A DNA stretch of 64,000 nt, from assembly GCF_037031225.1 (NCBI RefSeq), contig NZ_JAYEZN010000001.1, positions 1,178,001-1,242,000 of the forward strand, given 5' to 3'. Under the pieces are notes generated by a model that saw only the letters and a list, made by a program, of their open reading frames with translations, was not told the origin of the DNA and made no database searches. The position numbers and the translations under genes are program-made. Below, piece after piece: positions 1-9,295 of the stretch (position 1 is its first letter; every line of letters begins with the position of its first letter). The stretch is from Halorientalis sp. LT38. Its GTDB lineage: Archaea; Halobacteriota; Halobacteria; Halobacteriales; Haloarculaceae.

Positions 1-613
1 ACAGCCCGACGATGGCGAGCGGAAGCAGGATGAGGGTGAACGCCATGTAGACGAACAGGACGAGGAGGGTCGTTGCGCCGAGGCTGCCGACGACGCCGCT
101 GACGAGCCCGTGATCGGTGATAGCCGCGCCGACGTGCTCGAAGAGGAGTGGGTGCCGTCGTACGAGCCACCACCCGAACGCACCGAGAACGAAGAACTGC
201 AGGAGGAAGGCCCCAATCCGCTGTCCCGGCGAGTTCGATGGGGTGGGAGCCTCGAATTGTGAGATCTGCCCGACCGACGCGTCGGAGCTGACAGCAGCGG
301 CGCCCGAATACGTCTGGAGAGTCCCAGTCACAGTTGCGCCGTCAGTGATCGAGAGATTCCCATCGAGAAGGGTCACGTCGCCGTCGACGCTGCCGTTGAT
401 GGCTGCGGTGCCACCGATTACGTAGATATCGCCGTCGAGAGTCGCGTTTCCGGGGACGGTGGAGGTACCGCCGGCGACGACATGCACGTCCGCGAGCGAA
501 TCGGGTTCGCTGTCCCCTTGGAACGTCACGGACAGCTCCTGGACGTCGCCGCCCCCGATGGAGACCATGAGGAGGACGACGATGAGAAGCGGGATAGCCT
601 CGGTCGGACTCAC
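1..613 (-). CDS. Bactofilin-like membrane protein, partial
   Basis: The C-terminus lies beyond the window. An N-terminal membrane segment (residues about 5-20) is followed by a stretch (about 40-125) of short Gly/Asp/Val repeats such as GDIYVIGG and GDVTLLDGN, typical of a polymer-forming right-handed beta-helix. Two further hydrophobic segments follow. The start is a GTG whose last bases form the TGA stop of the upstream MFS gene (GTGA overlap), so the two are probably translationally coupled. Likely a membrane-anchored scaffold on the cell surface; the exact role is unknown. Confidence 0.72.
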   Translation of the reverse strand, partial: MSPTEAIPLLIVVLLMVSIGGGDVQELSVTFQGDSEPDSLADVHVVAGGTSTVPGNATLDGDIYVIGGTAAINGSVDGDVTLLDGNLSITDGATVTGTLQTYSGAAAVSSDASVGQISQFEAPTPSNSPGQRIGAFLLQFFVLGAFGWWLVRRHPLLFEHVGAAITDHGLVSGVVGSLGATTLLVLFVYMAFTLILLPLAIVGL

Positions 614-1917
614 GCACCGACACCTCCGTTCTCGCGAGCGAGTTCAGCCATCCGTCTCGCGTACAGGCCGACCCCGAGTCCGAACAGGAGGAGCAAGGAG
701 AGCGCCTGCACCACGTTCAGGTGCGAGAGGAGCGTGAGGTCGGCCGCCTGGAAGTACAGCGCGAGCGCGGTGCTCGAGAACGTGGCGAGCCACCCAGCGA
801 CGCCGATGCCGATCGCGGAGTGGGTCCCGATCGTCTCTGGGGTGGAGAGGTCAGGCCAGAGCGCGAAGTTCAGCGTCGTATAGAAGCTCACGGCCACCGC
901 ATACAGGGCGGGACTCAGGGGAGACGTCCCGTCGCCGGCGATAGTGGGAAACAACTCCGCGAATCGGAGGTCGGACGTGTACATGACGTGCGTGAGCGCG
1001 AACAGCGCGAACGTCCAGAGGAAGATGCGCGAGAGCGAGTAGTTCGCGTAGATGACGCCGGCCATCACCGCACCGATGACGTGTGCGACGGCGATGAACA
1101 GGCGCGTCGAGAGGTCGGGCGACTGCCAGGAACTCAGGAGGAGCGATGGCGTGTCGATGATCCGGAGAAATCCGAGGCTGTCGATGAAGAACACGCCGAA
1201 CATCAGGACGACCGGCACGACGAACGCGAGACTCCGCGTCCGGATCCGCTCCCCGTGACAGAACCGGCCGATGCCGTAGGTCTCGTGTTGCGTGCCCAGG
1301 GCGTCGAGAAAGGAGTCGAGACGGTCGACACTGACGAACGAAAGGACGCCCAACACGACGAGTCCTGGTGCCATCACGGCGACCAGCAGCCGACTGAAGA
1401 CGTCGATCGACCAGGAAAGCGGGATGGCGTTCGCGAGGAAGTACGTGATCGCCGTGATGGCCGCAGCGACGTACCCCCGGTCCGGGACAGGAACGAGATC
1501 GATCGCGAGCGAGAACGAGACCGGAAAGCCGACACCGAGTCCGATCGACGCGAGGACGATCCACGCGCCGAACGCGGGAACGCTCCGTATCATCGGTGCA
1601 ACGACCGTGAGCGCGAACTGGACGCAGACCACGCCAAACAGGAGTCGAAGCTTCGTTCGAAGGTCCGTGCTCCAGCCGCGGCGGTCCATCGTCACGCCGG
1701 TCACGACCGCGACGACGAGCGTCACGAGCGCGAGCGCGGCCATCCACATCGAGACGGCGGTTTCGGACATCCCGACGAGGCGCGTCCCGAGATCGATGAG
1801 CCCCAGCTGGACGAACGTGATGTTGTAGTAGTAGCCGGCGACCATCAGCGCGACGAACAGAAGATACCCTGACACTGTCGTCCACCGTTGGTGCCGTAGG
1901 TGTGTGAGAAACTGCAT
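610..1917 (-). CDS. Major facilitator superfamily-type transporter
   Basis: A 435-residue polytopic protein with about 12 hydrophobic segments in two halves separated by a hydrophilic loop near residues 200-230 (DRLDSFLDALGTQHETYGIG), the architecture of MFS carriers. A loop after the second or third helix contains the DRRGW segment, resembling the family's motif A position. Substrate cannot be inferred. It overlaps the downstream bactofilin-like gene by four bases. A TATA-like box lies about 35 bases before the ATG. Confidence 0.75.
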   Translation of the reverse strand: MQFLTHLRHQRWTTVSGYLLFVALMVAGYYYNITFVQLGLIDLGTRLVGMSETAVSMWMAALALVTLVVAVVTGVTMDRRGWSTDLRTKLRLLFGVVCVQFALTVVAPMIRSVPAFGAWIVLASIGLGVGFPVSFSLAIDLVPVPDRGYVAAAITAITYFLANAIPLSWSIDVFSRLLVAVMAPGLVVLGVLSFVSVDRLDSFLDALGTQHETYGIGRFCHGERIRTRSLAFVVPVVLMFGVFFIDSLGFLRIIDTPSLLLSSWQSPDLSTRLFIAVAHVIGAVMAGVIYANYSLSRIFLWTFALFALTHVMYTSDLRFAELFPTIAGDGTSPLSPALYAVAVSFYTTLNFALWPDLSTPETIGTHSAIGIGVAGWLATFSSTALALYFQAADLTLLSHLNVVQALSLLLLFGLGVGLYARRMAELARENGGVGA

Positions 1918-1950
1918 CGATCTGTCTGACGTATAGGGGTGACCGAGACG

Positions 1951-1960
1951 CTATAATAAC
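1951..1960 (-). promoter_or_regulatory. TATA box of the MFS gene
   Basis: On the minus strand the sequence reads GTTATTATAG, about 35 bases before the ATG at 1917. Transcription would start around 1928, giving a very short leader. The A+T-rich block stands out in GC-rich DNA. Confidence 0.5.
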
Positions 1961-2174
1961 GGTGTCGAAGCTGTCAGAAACCTCTCTACCAGCAGTATCG
2001 ATCACAGAATGGGAGTAATCGGCACCTCGGGATAGCGTGAAAATCACCATAGATGTTCGCTCTTCGGAACGGCGCGTGGGAATCAGCGGTGGACGAGATC
2101 TCTCAGAGACGCCCGTCTGTGGTCCCGGTTTCGCCAGTACTGATCGCATTCGGCGCAAGAGTTCATCTGTCGGC

Positions 2175-2184
2175 AATATCATAT
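2175..2184 (+). promoter_or_regulatory. TATA box of the small membrane protein gene
   Basis: AATATCATAT is centred about 28 bases before the ATG at 2208, the spacing expected for a leaderless haloarchaeal transcript. Confidence 0.5.
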
Positions 2185-2207
2185 CGAGACATCGTGTATG
2201 AGTAGAT

Positions 2208-2585
2208 ATGAGAACTCTCCTGACGTACGTGGGATCGATCGTTCTCCTCGGACACGGACTGGTTCATTTTCTCGGTACCGCCGTCTATTTCGAACGCACT
2301 GACGTCGCCGAATTCCCCTACAAAACGACGCTTCTCGGCGGTGCAGTAAACCTCGGGGACGCGGGGATGCGGGTGTTTGGGGTCCTCTGGGCGGTGACCG
2401 CCACCGGGTTCGTCGTCGCTGTCGGCGCGGTGCTCACGGACTGGGAGTACTGGCCGTTACTCGTGGGCGCAATCGCGGTCGTTTCGCTGACGTTGACCCT
2501 GCTCGACTATACCGTCGCCTACGCTGGTGTCGTTGTCAACCTGGCATTCTGCTCACAGCAGCATATCAATATTACATCTAACTGA
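2208..2585 (+). CDS. Four-helix membrane protein, odd C-terminus
   Basis: A 125-residue protein with four hydrophobic segments (about 5-22, 42-60, 66-84, 90-115) and no recognised domain. The last residues (FCSQQHINITSN) are hydrophilic and unlike the preceding sequence. The DNA turns A+T-rich at the same point (about 2545 onward), which suggests the original C-terminus was lost by an insertion or deletion. Confidence in the gene is fair; function is unknown. Confidence 0.6.
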   Translation: MRTLLTYVGSIVLLGHGLVHFLGTAVYFERTDVAEFPYKTTLLGGAVNLGDAGMRVFGVLWAVTATGFVVAVGAVLTDWEYWPLLVGAIAVVSLTLTLLDYTVAYAGVVVNLAFCSQQHINITSN

Positions 2586-2712
2586 GATTTATGGTGAGGA
2601 TACCGTCTCATACAGCGGATGTATTGATATTGTACAGACTCCTGGTCTGTGCTCGGCCACCCTTTCCCGAAACTAGACGTGGGAACGACCCCTCGTCGGA
2701 GCCGTAACAGCG

Positions 2713-4398
2713 ATGCGCTCCCACCACGCACTGGTCGACGAGGCGACCGTCCGCCTCGGTTCGCTCCTCGTCGGTGACGACGGCTTCTTCGCCCGGAGTG
2801 TCGACTCCCCGCGCGTCGACGAGATGCTCCCCTCGGTCAGCGTTTCGGTGCCATCCCTGACCGAAGAGGAGTTACACGAACTCTCAGCGGAGACACCCGC
2901 TGGTACAGTCGATGTCGGCATCAAAGTGGCCGAGTGGGTCGGTACTGCTCATCCGACGGTCGTCTACCATCACGGGAACGACGAGCGACCGTTCTCGTCG
3001 AGTCGCTTCACTCCGAACACGTTCCGAGATATTCTGGTCGACCACGCAGACCAGTTCGAGGCGAACGTCATCGGACTCAGGGCTCCGTTTCACGACGGGA
3101 CGACGCAGGACTACGCGCGGAAGATGGGCGACCTGTCGAACTTCGTCGCGATGCTCGCGACGTCCGTCGCGACCGTCGACGGAATCGTCGCCCGGCAGAG
3201 CGGCGGTGGGCCGGTCGTCGTCTCGGGCGTGAGTCTCGGTGGCTGGGTCACGAACCTGCATCGCGCGTACGAGGGAACCGCGGACGTGTACGTCCCGATG
3301 CTCGCTGGGGCGGCGCTCGGGAAGCTGTTCACCAGGTCGGCCTACCGACGGCTGCTGGGGCGAGCCGGACGTGACGATCCCGACGCAATCGAGCGGACGT
3401 TGGATTTCGACGCGGACTTCCGACGTAGCGATGCGGGCAGGGTCTATCCACTGCTGGCGAGACACGACCGATACGTCGAGTCCGAGGTCCAGCGGTCCTC
3501 CTACGATGCGTCCGAGCTAGCGGTCGTCGATCGCGGGCACATCACGGCGACGCTGAACCCGACGCCGCTCCGCGAGCATCTTCACAGCGTGGTGCGAGGA
3601 CTCTCGACGTCGTCGGTCGATAGCCGTGGTCCAGTCGACGCGCCCGCTGTCGTCTTCGTCCACGGTGCAGGTATTTCGCGGAAGCTCTGGGTTCCACAGA
3701 TCGAATCGCTTTCGGACCAGTACAGGACCATCGCACCTGACCTTCCCGGACACGGAGATCGCATCGACGAACCGTTCCGATTCGAGGAGGCTGTCGAGAC
3801 CGTGGAAGCGGTTCTGGCCGACGTGGAGAGCGACTGCACTGTGCTCGTCGGCCACTCGCTCGGCGGGTATGTGGCGACCGAAGTAGCTGCTCGCCACCCA
3901 GACGACGTGGCAGGGCTGGTCCTCTCCGGGAGCAGTGCCGACTACCGCGGTTTGCTGGGACTCAGGACGACCGCGAGTAGCTATCTGTTTCGACTTGGGG
4001 CCAGGATCCCCGGCGGAAAGGGCCGATTCGAGCGAACGATGGCCCAGCGGCTCAGGTCACTCCCACTTTCGGATGCGGTGACCGACGAGATTCTGCAAAC
4101 GGGACTATCGCTAGACGCGTGGGGACAGTCCGGCATAGCACTCGTCGGCAGGGATTTCCCGTCGCGACTTTCGGCGTTCGGAGGGCCAATCTGTCTGGTC
4201 AACGGCGCGGACGATCGGATCAATCGCCCAGCAGCAATCGAGCGGTGCACGGAACTGCCGAACGCGACCCCAGTCGTCGTCCGTGATGCCGGTCATACCG
4301 TCAATCTCGAACGCCCAGCGGCCTACACCGACATCGTCCGCGAGTTCGTCAGAACAGTGTGTGACGTCGACGGCGGTTCGTTTCGTGAGGCGCTCTGA
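2713..4398 (+). CDS. Tandem two-domain alpha/beta hydrolase
   Basis: Two complete alpha/beta-hydrolase domains lie in one 561-residue chain. Domain 1 (about 70-297) has the oxyanion HG near 86-88, nucleophile elbow GVSLGG (Ser174), Asp252 and His276. Domain 2 (about 308-550) has VHGAG, elbow GHSLGG (Ser382), Asp500/501 and His528. Most family members have one domain of 250-300 residues. Both triads look intact, so this may be a bifunctional esterase or lipase, or one domain may be regulatory. No signal peptide is seen, so it is probably cytosolic. Substrate unknown. Confidence 0.8.
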   Translation: MRSHHALVDEATVRLGSLLVGDDGFFARSVDSPRVDEMLPSVSVSVPSLTEEELHELSAETPAGTVDVGIKVAEWVGTAHPTVVYHHGNDERPFSSSRFTPNTFRDILVDHADQFEANVIGLRAPFHDGTTQDYARKMGDLSNFVAMLATSVATVDGIVARQSGGGPVVVSGVSLGGWVTNLHRAYEGTADVYVPMLAGAALGKLFTRSAYRRLLGRAGRDDPDAIERTLDFDADFRRSDAGRVYPLLARHDRYVESEVQRSSYDASELAVVDRGHITATLNPTPLREHLHSVVRGLSTSSVDSRGPVDAPAVVFVHGAGISRKLWVPQIESLSDQYRTIAPDLPGHGDRIDEPFRFEEAVETVEAVLADVESDCTVLVGHSLGGYVATEVAARHPDDVAGLVLSGSSADYRGLLGLRTTASSYLFRLGARIPGGKGRFERTMAQRLRSLPLSDAVTDEILQTGLSLDAWGQSGIALVGRDFPSRLSAFGGPICLVNGADDRINRPAAIERCTELPNATPVVVRDAGHTVNLERPAAYTDIVREFVRTVCDVDGGSFREAL

Positions 4399-4567
4399 AG
4401 CGCCGCGACCGACCGAACTGTTCGACGCGCTCACGACCCGTGTCACGAGCCACGAGGTGTTCGACGACCGGCCGCTCACAGCGGACACACGGGAGCGACT
4501 GCGGGACGTCGCTGTCTCGGCTGTCGACGGGCGAGGGACTCTCTTCACGTTCGAGTGTAAGTGCTGA
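4386..4567 (+). pseudogene. Possible nitroreductase N-terminal remnant
   Basis: The frame overlapping the end of the hydrolase gene reads LFDALTTRVTSHEVFDDRPL and then a helix-like segment. This resembles the first residues of nitroreductase-family proteins (a DALTTR...FDDRPL pattern), but there is no plausible start codon and it stops after about 60 codons. It is either a decayed fragment or chance coding-like sequence. Confidence 0.25.
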
Positions 4568-4632
4568 GGGGATTCCCCGAAAGAGTGGTCTCAAAATGGC
4601 CCGGAGACTCGATACGCTATCGAGATGGTCCG

Positions 4633-6879
4633 TCACTCGCGGTACCCGAGCAACCGGAGGCCGTTCAGTGAGACCAGAACCGTCGATCCCTCGTGGCCGA
4701 CCACTGCGAGCGGGAGCGGGATGCCTCGGAGGAGGATCGTACCGACCATGAGCGCGATGGCACCGAACGCAATCGCGAGATTGACCAGCAGCGTCCGACG
4801 GGTCTTTCGCCCAAGTCCGAGGACGAATGGGATCTTGCTGAGGTCGTCGCCCATCAACACCACGTCGGCGGTTTCGAGCGCGACGTCGGTTCCTGCACCA
4901 CCCATTGCGACACCGAGGCTCGCCGTTGCCAGCGCCGGGGCATCGTTGACGCCGTCGCCGACCATCGCCACGTTCTCGTATCGGTCGACGAGATCCTCGA
5001 TAGTCGTCACTTTCTCCTCCGGGAGCAGTTCTGCCTGCACCTCGTCGATGCCGACCTCCGCGGCGATCCGCTGGGCGACGCGCTCGTTGTCGCCCGTGAG
5101 CATGACGATGTGCTCCACTCCGAGCGAGCGGATGTCGGCGATCATCTCGGCCGCGCCGGGACGGACTGTGTCGGTGAACGCGAGCCACCCCAGCACGGTA
5201 ACGGCGTCCCCTCGTTCTTCGGCGACGAGCACGCTCGTCTTGCCTTCCGATTCGAGCGTTCGGAGCCGCTCTAACCCGGGCTGGAGCCCATCGATCCGTG
5301 TGTCCCCAAGGACGGTGTCGAAGTAACTCCGGTTCCCGATGTGGATGGTCCGCGCCTCGACGTCCGCTCGGACGCCTTTCCCCGCGACCGAGTCGAACCC
5401 CCGTGCACTGGGCACCGTCAGGGAGCGGTCGTCTGCCGCTGTGACGGTCGCGCGAGCGAGGTGATGCTCGGAGCGGGCCTGCACCGCGGCCGCGACCGCG
5501 AGCAGATCGTCGTCCGTCAGTGTCCCGTCCCCTGCGCCATCCCGGACGAACACGTCGGTCAACTGCGTATCGCCCCGCGTGAGCGTCCCGGTCTTGTCGA
5601 ACGCCACGGCGTCGATGTTCGCCGCCGTCTCGACGTGTTCTCCGCCCTTGAACAGGACGCCCTGTCGGCCACCGGACGCGATCGCCGAGAGGACCGCCGC
5701 GGGCGTCGAGATGATGACCGCACACGGCGAGGCAGCGACCATGAGCGTCATCGCGCGGTAGAACGTGCCGGTGAATTCGCTGCCGAGCGCGAGCGGAATC
5801 GCGATCGCTGCGATCGTGAGCGCGAACACCCCGAGGACGTACGGTTGTTCGAGCCGGTCGATGAGTCGCTGTGTCGGGGCCTTCTCGCTCTGGGCACGCT
5901 CGACCATGTGGATGAGTCGGCTGATCGCCGATTCGTGGGCCTGCCTGGTTACCTCGATCTCGAGGCTCCCACTCTCGTTGATCGTCCCGCCGAAGACGTC
6001 GTCGCCGGGTTCTTTCGGCACGGGCACCGACTCGCCGGTGAGCGAGGCCTGATCGACCGTTCCCTCGCCGTCCCTGACGACGCCGTCGAGCGGGATCTTG
6101 TCGCCGGGACGGACGACGAACACGTCACCGACGGCGACCTCGTCGATTGGGACCGTCACTTCCGCACCGTCCCGCAGCACCTGCGCCTCGTCCGGTCGCA
6201 TCTCCACGAGGGACTTGATCGCCCGGCGCGAACGGCCGATGGCGTAATGCTGGAGCGTGTTCGAGAGCGAGAACAGGAAGAGGAGCATCGCTCCCTCGAA
6301 CGGCGCGCCGATCGACAGCGCCCCGAGTGCGGCGACGATCATCAGCAGGTCGATATCCACCGCGCGGTGGCGCAGTGTCTCGATTGCGCCTTTGAGACCG
6401 TACCAACCGCCGAAGACGTACGCGACGCCGTAGCCGGTCCAGAGCAATAGTGGCGGGCCATCGAGCCACCCGGTCACGAGGCCGGTCGCCATGCCGAGCA
6501 ATGTCAGGCCGACGAACAGGGCTTCTCGATTGAGTTCCGAACGGGTACTCGCGTCGGCGGTCCCCCTCTCGAGATCCTCCTGCAGTGAGACGCGCTGGTC
6601 GCGGACCGCTTCCCTGAGCGTGTCGTCGGACGTGACACCCTCGTCGTAGGAGATCCGAACACTTCCAGTTCGAAACGAGACGTCCACGTCGTGAACGCCA
6701 GAAATGCCCTGTAACTGTCGTTCGAGTGCGCGCGCTCCTGCCTCGCTACGACCGCCCCGGCGTTCGATATCGATCGTGCACGTCGAGATCGTGGCAGGGT
6801 CAGTGATGGCCACGTGTTCTACCTCGGGTTGGGACGGGTATCCCGAAGCGGGCACTCTGCCGGGTATTCGTTCGACCAT
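4633..6879 (-). CDS. P1B-4-type heavy-metal translocating ATPase
   Basis: A 748-residue P-type ATPase. It has an N-terminal HMA-like fold (about 30-95) whose CxxC metal site is missing (only Cys34). Then come the TGES actuator motif (281-284), the transmembrane SPC motif (384-386), phosphorylation site DKTGT (428-432), a GDGVNDAP hinge motif and HEGST (729-733) in the last helix. SPC with HEGG/ST defines subgroup P1B-4, whose members export divalent ions such as Co, Fe, Ni or Zn. It acts in the cytoplasmic membrane as an efflux pump. A universal stress gene follows upstream on the same strand. Confidence 0.9.
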   Translation of the reverse strand: MVERIPGRVPASGYPSQPEVEHVAITDPATISTCTIDIERRGGRSEAGARALERQLQGISGVHDVDVSFRTGSVRISYDEGVTSDDTLREAVRDQRVSLQEDLERGTADASTRSELNREALFVGLTLLGMATGLVTGWLDGPPLLLWTGYGVAYVFGGWYGLKGAIETLRHRAVDIDLLMIVAALGALSIGAPFEGAMLLFLFSLSNTLQHYAIGRSRRAIKSLVEMRPDEAQVLRDGAEVTVPIDEVAVGDVFVVRPGDKIPLDGVVRDGEGTVDQASLTGESVPVPKEPGDDVFGGTINESGSLEIEVTRQAHESAISRLIHMVERAQSEKAPTQRLIDRLEQPYVLGVFALTIAAIAIPLALGSEFTGTFYRAMTLMVAASPCAVIISTPAAVLSAIASGGRQGVLFKGGEHVETAANIDAVAFDKTGTLTRGDTQLTDVFVRDGAGDGTLTDDDLLAVAAAVQARSEHHLARATVTAADDRSLTVPSARGFDSVAGKGVRADVEARTIHIGNRSYFDTVLGDTRIDGLQPGLERLRTLESEGKTSVLVAEERGDAVTVLGWLAFTDTVRPGAAEMIADIRSLGVEHIVMLTGDNERVAQRIAAEVGIDEVQAELLPEEKVTTIEDLVDRYENVAMVGDGVNDAPALATASLGVAMGGAGTDVALETADVVLMGDDLSKIPFVLGLGRKTRRTLLVNLAIAFGAIALMVGTILLRGIPLPLAVVGHEGSTVLVSLNGLRLLGYRE

Positions 6880-6943
6880 CTGCGCGCGGGATAGTCCGGA
6901 CCCTCGGTCGTCATCGCCCCGTCGTCCTTCTGTCCAGCCCAGG

Positions 6944-7372
6944 TCATGCGACGACTGTCACCGGGATCCGTGCGCGCCGGGTGACCGTCTCGGCGACGCT
7001 CCCGAGGAGTGTTCGATCGATTCCCGACCGGCCGTGGCTACCGATGACGATCTGGTCGATATCGTTCTCGTCTGCGTACGCCAGAATGGCACGTGCCGGT
7101 TTGCCGATCTCGGTGACAGTATCGAGGTCGATACCGTGTTCTGCTGCGAGATCGCTGGCCGCCGAGTGAATCGAGTTCGCCCGGTCCTGGGCGTTTTCGT
7201 GCCAGTCCTCTGCGACTGAGAGCCCCCTGGCCTCCACGTCGATTACCGAGTGGACTGGATTGATGACGTAGATAGTGGTGATTGCCGCATCCAGGAAGGT
7301 TTCCAGTGCGTAGCCGAGCGCCCGCTCGGCGAGTGGGGACCCATCGATGGCGACGAGCACGTTGTCAGGCAT
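6944..7372 (-). CDS. Universal stress protein, UspA family
   Basis: A 142-residue single-domain UspA protein with the ATP-binding motif GSHGRSGIDRTLLGS at 111-125 and the N-terminal strand NVLVAIDGSP. The ATG at 7372 is preferred because homologous UspA domains begin right there; an upstream in-frame extension is rich in unlikely residues. It lies just before the metal ATPase gene on the same strand (64-base gap), so the two may share a transcript. Confidence 0.88.
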   Translation of the reverse strand: MPDNVLVAIDGSPLAERALGYALETFLDAAITTIYVINPVHSVIDVEARGLSVAEDWHENAQDRANSIHSAASDLAAEHGIDLDTVTEIGKPARAILAYADENDIDQIVIGSHGRSGIDRTLLGSVAETVTRRARIPVTVVA

Positions 7373-7551
7373 GCGATTGATTTTGACAGAGACTCCAATG
7401 AACGTACCGCTCCGAAGCAATTCCTGTCCCCGTGTGACCGACTTGAACCAGAACGCCCTCACATCCCCCTAGACTGCCAAAGCGTGGTCGCTATTCACTG
7501 TCACGATACCGGCATCGGTACACTGAGGTCAAATCGAACGTAGTTCGACAC

Positions 7552-8328
7552 GTGGTTGGTCTCCCATCGTCGTCGCTCGGATTACTCCTGATAGTCAGTT
7601 TGGTCTGCGGTGGGTTGCTCGCACTCGCCTTCGTGCTTCGAGAGGCAGGGGCGATTCGGCAGGTCCTCGGCCCGTCGACGGACGTCTACTCGCTCACGAC
7701 AGGGACGACTGGCCCGGTTAGTATTTCGGGGACAGCGGTTCAGTACGAAGACAGCCTCCCCAGCCCATTCACTGGAACGGAGTCTCTTGCCCTCGCGTAC
7801 GAGGTCCAGGAGCGTCGGACGACCGACAAGGGCACGACGTGGGTCGAGATCGACTCTGGACGTGCTGCGGTTCCGTTCCTGCTCGAAGACGAGACTGCGA
7901 GCGTCCTCGTCGATCCGTCGACGGTCCGACTCGGTCTCGATACGAGCACGACGATCGACGTCGCCGGTGGTGATCGACCCCCCGCTCGGATTCGGGAGTT
8001 CATCGACCGGACCGAGGCCGTCGATTCCGAAGAGCGAACCTGGGACCTGAAGATCATCGAACTGAAAGTCGGCGACGACCGACGATACATCGAGCGCCGA
8101 CTCGATCCCGGTGAGTCAGTGACGGTATTCGGGGAGGCTCACAGTGAATCCGGTGTCAGTACGCGTTCCGGCCAAGTGAATGCTGTACTCAAAGCCGGAG
8201 ACCATCCGCTCGTACTGTCGGAAACCACGCCGTTTCGAACCGTCTTTCGGGTATTCTGGCCCGTGATCGTTGTTGCTCTCATCGGCATCGCACTCCTCGG
8301 TGCAGCAGCGGCCCTGGTAGTTCTCTGA
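7552..8328 (+). CDS. GIDE-domain membrane protein
   Basis: A 258-residue protein with an N-terminal membrane segment (about 8-28), a long extracytoplasmic beta-rich region and a C-terminal membrane segment (about 235-257). The middle (VSISGTAVQYEDSLPSPFTG, then LAYEVQERR and FLLEDETASVLVDPS) matches the GIDE/Mulan-type domain of eukaryotic mitochondrial E3 ligases, without a RING finger. Such proteins are common in haloarchaea and have no assigned role. The start is a GTG. Confidence 0.7.
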   Translation: MVGLPSSSLGLLLIVSLVCGGLLALAFVLREAGAIRQVLGPSTDVYSLTTGTTGPVSISGTAVQYEDSLPSPFTGTESLALAYEVQERRTTDKGTTWVEIDSGRAAVPFLLEDETASVLVDPSTVRLGLDTSTTIDVAGGDRPPARIREFIDRTEAVDSEERTWDLKIIELKVGDDRRYIERRLDPGESVTVFGEAHSESGVSTRSGQVNAVLKAGDHPLVLSETTPFRTVFRVFWPVIVVALIGIALLGAAAALVVL

Positions 8329-8433
8329 GGTGACGAGACTGCTACCACCACAACGAAACCTGTGAGTGCCCGGTCGACGTGCGCGATAAACCGGCGTTGG
8401 TTCTCAGCGGTAGTGTGGGTACGTGTTACGCAG

Positions 8434-8441
8434 AATTATAT
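8434..8441 (+). promoter_or_regulatory. TATA-like box
   Basis: AATTATAT is centred about 26 bases before an ATG at 8464. It is well placed for leaderless transcription of the short reading frame described next. Confidence 0.35.
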
Positions 8442-8463
8442 CCGCAGAAAACAGGGGAACGCT

Positions 8464-8628
8464 ATGGATTCCAACTCACACGGCACCATCGCTCTTGGAG
8501 TCGGACTTGGGAACGCTCCCTTCGGGGAACTGCCGCCACGGCCACCGTCCGGACACGCTATATCGTCAAGTATGCGAGTACCATCAACACGACGTTGTAC
8601 GTCGCGTGTGTCACGATGGGGACCGTGA
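8464..8628 (+). pseudogene. Truncated glycine-zipper-like gene remnant
   Basis: The frame opens MDSNSHGTIALGVGLG, like the start of small glycine-zipper membrane proteins, then changes abruptly to Pro/Arg-rich sequence. It runs over the 3-prime end of the convergent CPBP protease gene. A good TATA box precedes it, so the promoter and the first codons of a lost gene may survive. Weak call. Confidence 0.25.
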
Positions 8629-9271
8629 GGTTGTCAGTGTATTCGTACAGTGCGCCGAAAATGCAGCCGACGGCCACGATGAGTGCTGCGCCGGCGACGA
8701 CGGAGAGGAGTGAACCGGCGTAGTTGGCGAGATGCATCGACCCGAACAGAAGACTTGACCCCGCGATCGCGGGCACAGGACCGACCCGCTGGCGGAGGCG
8801 GCCCTGGATGACGCCGCGAAAGAGCCACTCCTCTGCGGGTGCGACGAGGACCACCGAGAGCGCAGCCAATCCGAGCAGGAACGTCGGATTCCGCGTGGCG
8901 ATCTCGCCGATCACCGACTGTGGCAACAGGTCGAGAACGGTCAGCACGACCGATAGCACAGTTGCGACCACCAGCGCGGCCACGGTTCCACCGAGCGCGA
9001 CGAGGAGCTGTCGACCTGACGGGCGCGCGATGGCGACTGAGATGTCACGAAGCCTGCTGTAGGCGTAGCCAACACCGAGAAACGCGACCTGGCCTGCGGC
9101 TGTTGACCCGACGAGAACCAGCGTCGTTTCGATTCCGTACCCCAGCACAAACATCGGGACGATGAACGCCACGCCAGCGATCAACGAGACGAGAAACGCG
9201 GCAACGGTGAGCCCCACCAGTTCCGCAACTGGACGAACGAGGCCAGAGCGACGAGTATCGACGTTCGACAT
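8558..9271 (-). CDS. CPBP family intramembrane protease
   Basis: A 237-residue membrane protein with about seven hydrophobic helices and the CPBP (Abi/CAAX-protease-like) motifs: Glu147-Glu148 with Arg152 (EEWLFRG), FGSMH with His180, and THATYN with His222 and Asn226. The family comprises glutamate-type intramembrane proteases related to Rce1. The ATG at 9271 is chosen; a GTG three codons upstream is also possible. Substrate unknown. Confidence 0.82.
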   Translation of the reverse strand: MSNVDTRRSGLVRPVAELVGLTVAAFLVSLIAGVAFIVPMFVLGYGIETTLVLVGSTAAGQVAFLGVGYAYSRLRDISVAIARPSGRQLLVALGGTVAALVVATVLSVVLTVLDLLPQSVIGEIATRNPTFLLGLAALSVVLVAPAEEWLFRGVIQGRLRQRVGPVPAIAGSSLLFGSMHLANYAGSLLSVVAGAALIVAVGCIFGALYEYTDNLTVPIVTHATYNVVLMVLAYLTI

Positions 9272-9295
9272 GGGAGACACGACCGCCGCGAGTCA

